This document shows, piece after piece, positions 34,680 to 36,277 of a stretch of 36,277 bases of DNA (its first letter is position 1; every line of letters begins with the position of its first letter). The DNA is from a bacterium UBP2_UBA2255 (GTDB lineage Bacteria; Edwardsbacteria; AC1; EtOH8). The notes under the pieces are model-generated. The model was given only the letters and a program-made list of their open reading frames with translations, did not search any database and was not told the origin of the DNA. Made by a program: the position numbers and the translations under genes. The stretch lies in NCBI GenBank assembly GCA_002347565.1, contig DDXR01000011.1:1-36277 (forward strand), read 5' to 3'.

Positions 34680-35657
34680 TCAGGCCTCCAGCTTCTTTTT
34701 CTTCTGCTCGAACTCCCGGATGAACTTCTCCTTGCACTGCGGGCAGACGCCGTGGCTGAACATGGCGTCGGTGTGCTCCGAGAGGTAGGTCTCCAGCAGG
34801 TGCCAGCTGGACTGGTCGTCGCGGATGCGCTTGCAGCTCATGCAGATCGGGACGATGCCCTCCAGCTTCTTGACCCGGGCCAGGGTCTCGGCGATCTCGG
34901 CCGTGCGCTCCCGCACCTGCAGCTCCAGCCCGGCGTTGAGGCGCTCGTAGGCCGCCTGGACGGCCACGTAGTTCTCCAGTAGGGCGTAGGTCATGGCCAC
35001 CGTGATTCCCAGGAAGGCGTACTCGCTGACGTAGACGAACTCGTAGACCCGCAGCGACACCAGCAGGTCGCTGACCACGCCCATGAAGTAGATGACCAGC
35101 CCGGTCAGGGCCGGCAGCATCAGCCGGTCGCGGGTGCGGCGCCAGCGATCGTACAGGCACCACAGTAAGTAGGGAAAGAGCAGCAGGGCGGACAGGCCGG
35201 CCAGCTGGTAGATCGGCCCCATCGCCGCCTCGTAGTAGGTCACGGTCGGCAGGAATGGCACGTCCACCTGCAGCACGATGGGGTTGGCCGCCGACAGGGT
35301 CAGCGCCGGCCCGGCGAACAGCGACGCGGCCAGCAGCAGCCCGAACCAGACGATGGCGCCGCGGATCACCGGGTCCCGCGGCCGCCCGGTGAACACCCCG
35401 ATGAACCAGGAAAGCAGCGCGGCCAGCGCCGTCATCGCGCCCAACTGCATCCGCTGCCAGACGATGCCCTCGGCCAGCGATTCGCTGTCGTACAGCCCGG
35501 CGGCGAAGGCATCGTAGCAGGCCACGCACAGGCACAGCAGGGCGAACGGCAGGTACTCCCGGGAGGCCGGCCGGCGGCGGTAGAGGTACAGGTAGAACGC
35601 TCCGACGGCGGCGGTGAACGCGGCCAGGGCGACACAGGTGATGGACGTCGGGTGCAT
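34680..35657 (-). CDS. Seven-helix sensor-like membrane protein with CxxC...CxxC tail
   Basis: A 325-residue protein. Residues about 5-230 form six or seven hydrophobic helices in the style of histidine-kinase 7TM input domains. A coiled coil (AAYERLNAGLELQVRERTAE, about 235-260) follows. The last 60 residues carry GIVPICMSCKRIRDDQSSWH and a later SHGVCPQC, with Cys272, Cys275, Cys305 and Cys308 as a likely zinc site. That tail is common at the ends of PAS, GAF and response-regulator proteins. No kinase, GGDEF or phosphatase domain is present, so the output is unknown. It begins 9 bases after the lptB stop. Confidence 0.8.
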   Translation of the reverse strand: MHPTSITCVALAAFTAAVGAFYLYLYRRRPASREYLPFALLCLCVACYDAFAAGLYDSESLAEGIVWQRMQLGAMTALAALLSWFIGVFTGRPRDPVIRGAIVWFGLLLAASLFAGPALTLSAANPIVLQVDVPFLPTVTYYEAAMGPIYQLAGLSALLLFPYLLWCLYDRWRRTRDRLMLPALTGLVIYFMGVVSDLLVSLRVYEFVYVSEYAFLGITVAMTYALLENYVAVQAAYERLNAGLELQVRERTAEIAETLARVKKLEGIVPICMSCKRIRDDQSSWHLLETYLSEHTDAMFSHGVCPQCKEKFIREFEQKKKKLEA

Positions 35658-35666
35658 GGCCGGCCC

Positions 35667-36277
35667 TCACATCGTGAAGTTCTCGCCCAGGAACTTCTCG
35701 CGGGCGCCCTCGTGGGCCACGATCTCCGCCGGGGTGCCCTGCGCGAACACCCGGCCTTCGTACACCACGTAGGCCCGGTCGGTGATCTCCATGGTCTCGC
35801 GCACGTTGTGGTCGGTGATCAGCACCCCGATGCCGCGCTGCTTGAGCTTGACCACCACCTGCTGGATGTCGGCCCGGGCGATCGGATCGATGCCCGTGAA
35901 GGGCTCGTCCAGCAGCAGGAACGCCGGCTTGGTGACCAGGGCCCGGGTGACCTCGACCCGCCGCCGCTCGCCGCCGGAGATGGCGTGGGCCCGCTTCTGC
36001 GCCAGATGGGCGATGTTGAGCTCGTCCAGCAGCCCGGCCAGCCGCAACCGCTGCTCTTGCCGGGTCAGGCCCATCGTCTCCAGTATCGCCAGGATGTTCT
36101 CCGCCACCGTCAGCTTGCGGAACACCGACGGCTCCTGGGTGAGGTACCCCAGCCCCAGCCGGGCCCGCCGGTACATGGGCAGGCCGGTGATGTCGGTGCC
36201 GTCCAGCAGCACCAGGCCGGAGTCGGGCCCCAGCAGGCCGGTGATGATGTTGAAGGTGGTGGTCTTGCCGGCGCCGT
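35667..36277 (-). CDS. lptB: LPS export ABC transporter ATPase LptB, 5' end cut by window edge
   Basis: About 203 residues are visible; the start lies beyond the right edge. Visible are the end of Walker A (GAGKTTTFNIITGLL), YLTQEPSVFRKLTVAENI (Q-loop), the signature AISGGERRRVEVTRAL and Walker B FLLLDEPFTGIDP. The tail LGENFTM and the switch DHNVRETMEITDRAYVV are characteristic of LptB. It drives lipopolysaccharide extraction from the inner membrane with LptF/LptG. Its presence indicates a diderm cell making LPS. Confidence 0.92.
   Translation of the reverse strand, partial: GAGKTTTFNIITGLLGPDSGLVLLDGTDITGLPMYRRARLGLGYLTQEPSVFRKLTVAENILAILETMGLTRQEQRLRLAGLLDELNIAHLAQKRAHAISGGERRRVEVTRALVTKPAFLLLDEPFTGIDPIARADIQQVVVKLKQRGIGVLITDHNVRETMEITDRAYVVYEGRVFAQGTPAEIVAHEGAREKFLGENFTM

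Overview
This window is a GC-rich bacterial chromosomal segment in which every convincing gene lies on the minus strand. Reading runs from an lptB gene cut by the right edge down to a glmL/mutL gene cut by the left edge. An LPS-export ATPase (LptB), a probable outer-membrane beta-barrel and several lipoproteins point to a diderm bacterium. A secreted LVIVD-repeat protein with a FlgD/type-A-like C-terminal domain, the 'NPNATRL'-type barrel protein, a four-helix-bundle protein, a DUF559 protein and abundant word-like intergenic repeats resemble uncultured FCB-type or candidate-phylum genomes. That taxonomic guess is inference only.

Right part (about 27.5-36.3 kb): LptB; a seven-helix sensor-like protein with a CxxC...CxxC tail; a LysN-like aminotransferase; a four-helix-bundle protein flanked by a short direct repeat; an NSS-family sodium symporter; a secreted ankyrin protein; a secreted protein of unknown function; an unlisted 40-residue membrane protein; and a branched-chain amino acid binding lipoprotein. 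Middle (about 16.6-27.5 kb): a TPR protein, an NlpC/P60-like lipoprotein, a GT-B glycosyltransferase-like protein, glycogen phosphorylase, a secreted hypothetical protein, 3-methyladenine DNA glycosylase I with no canonical start codon, an AT-rich nuclease-like gene, and oligoendopeptidase F (pepF).

Left part (1-16.5 kb): a methyltransferase, LivH and LivM permeases, an outer-membrane barrel, a DUF559 protein overlapping a SulP-STAS-EIIA fusion transporter, a cysteine-rich small protein, LivG and LivF ATPases, a DUF3592 protein, a TPR protein, the glycine decarboxylase beta subunit (GcvPB) behind a recognisable promoter, the LVIVD protein, a small unknown protein and GlmL. The Liv parts, aminotransferase, NSS symporter, GcvPB, GlmL and PepF together suggest peptide and amino-acid uptake and catabolism. 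The Liv transporter is split over three sites.

The most unusual region is 18.33-19.8 kb. The first 56 bases of pepF are present twice, with two mismatches, on either side of a 331-base AT-rich segment full of perfect inverted repeats, next to an AT-rich nuclease-like gene. This looks like an integrated or decayed element, or a structured RNA. A second theme is short AT-richer 'word' repeats between genes and, in several places, inside reading frames.
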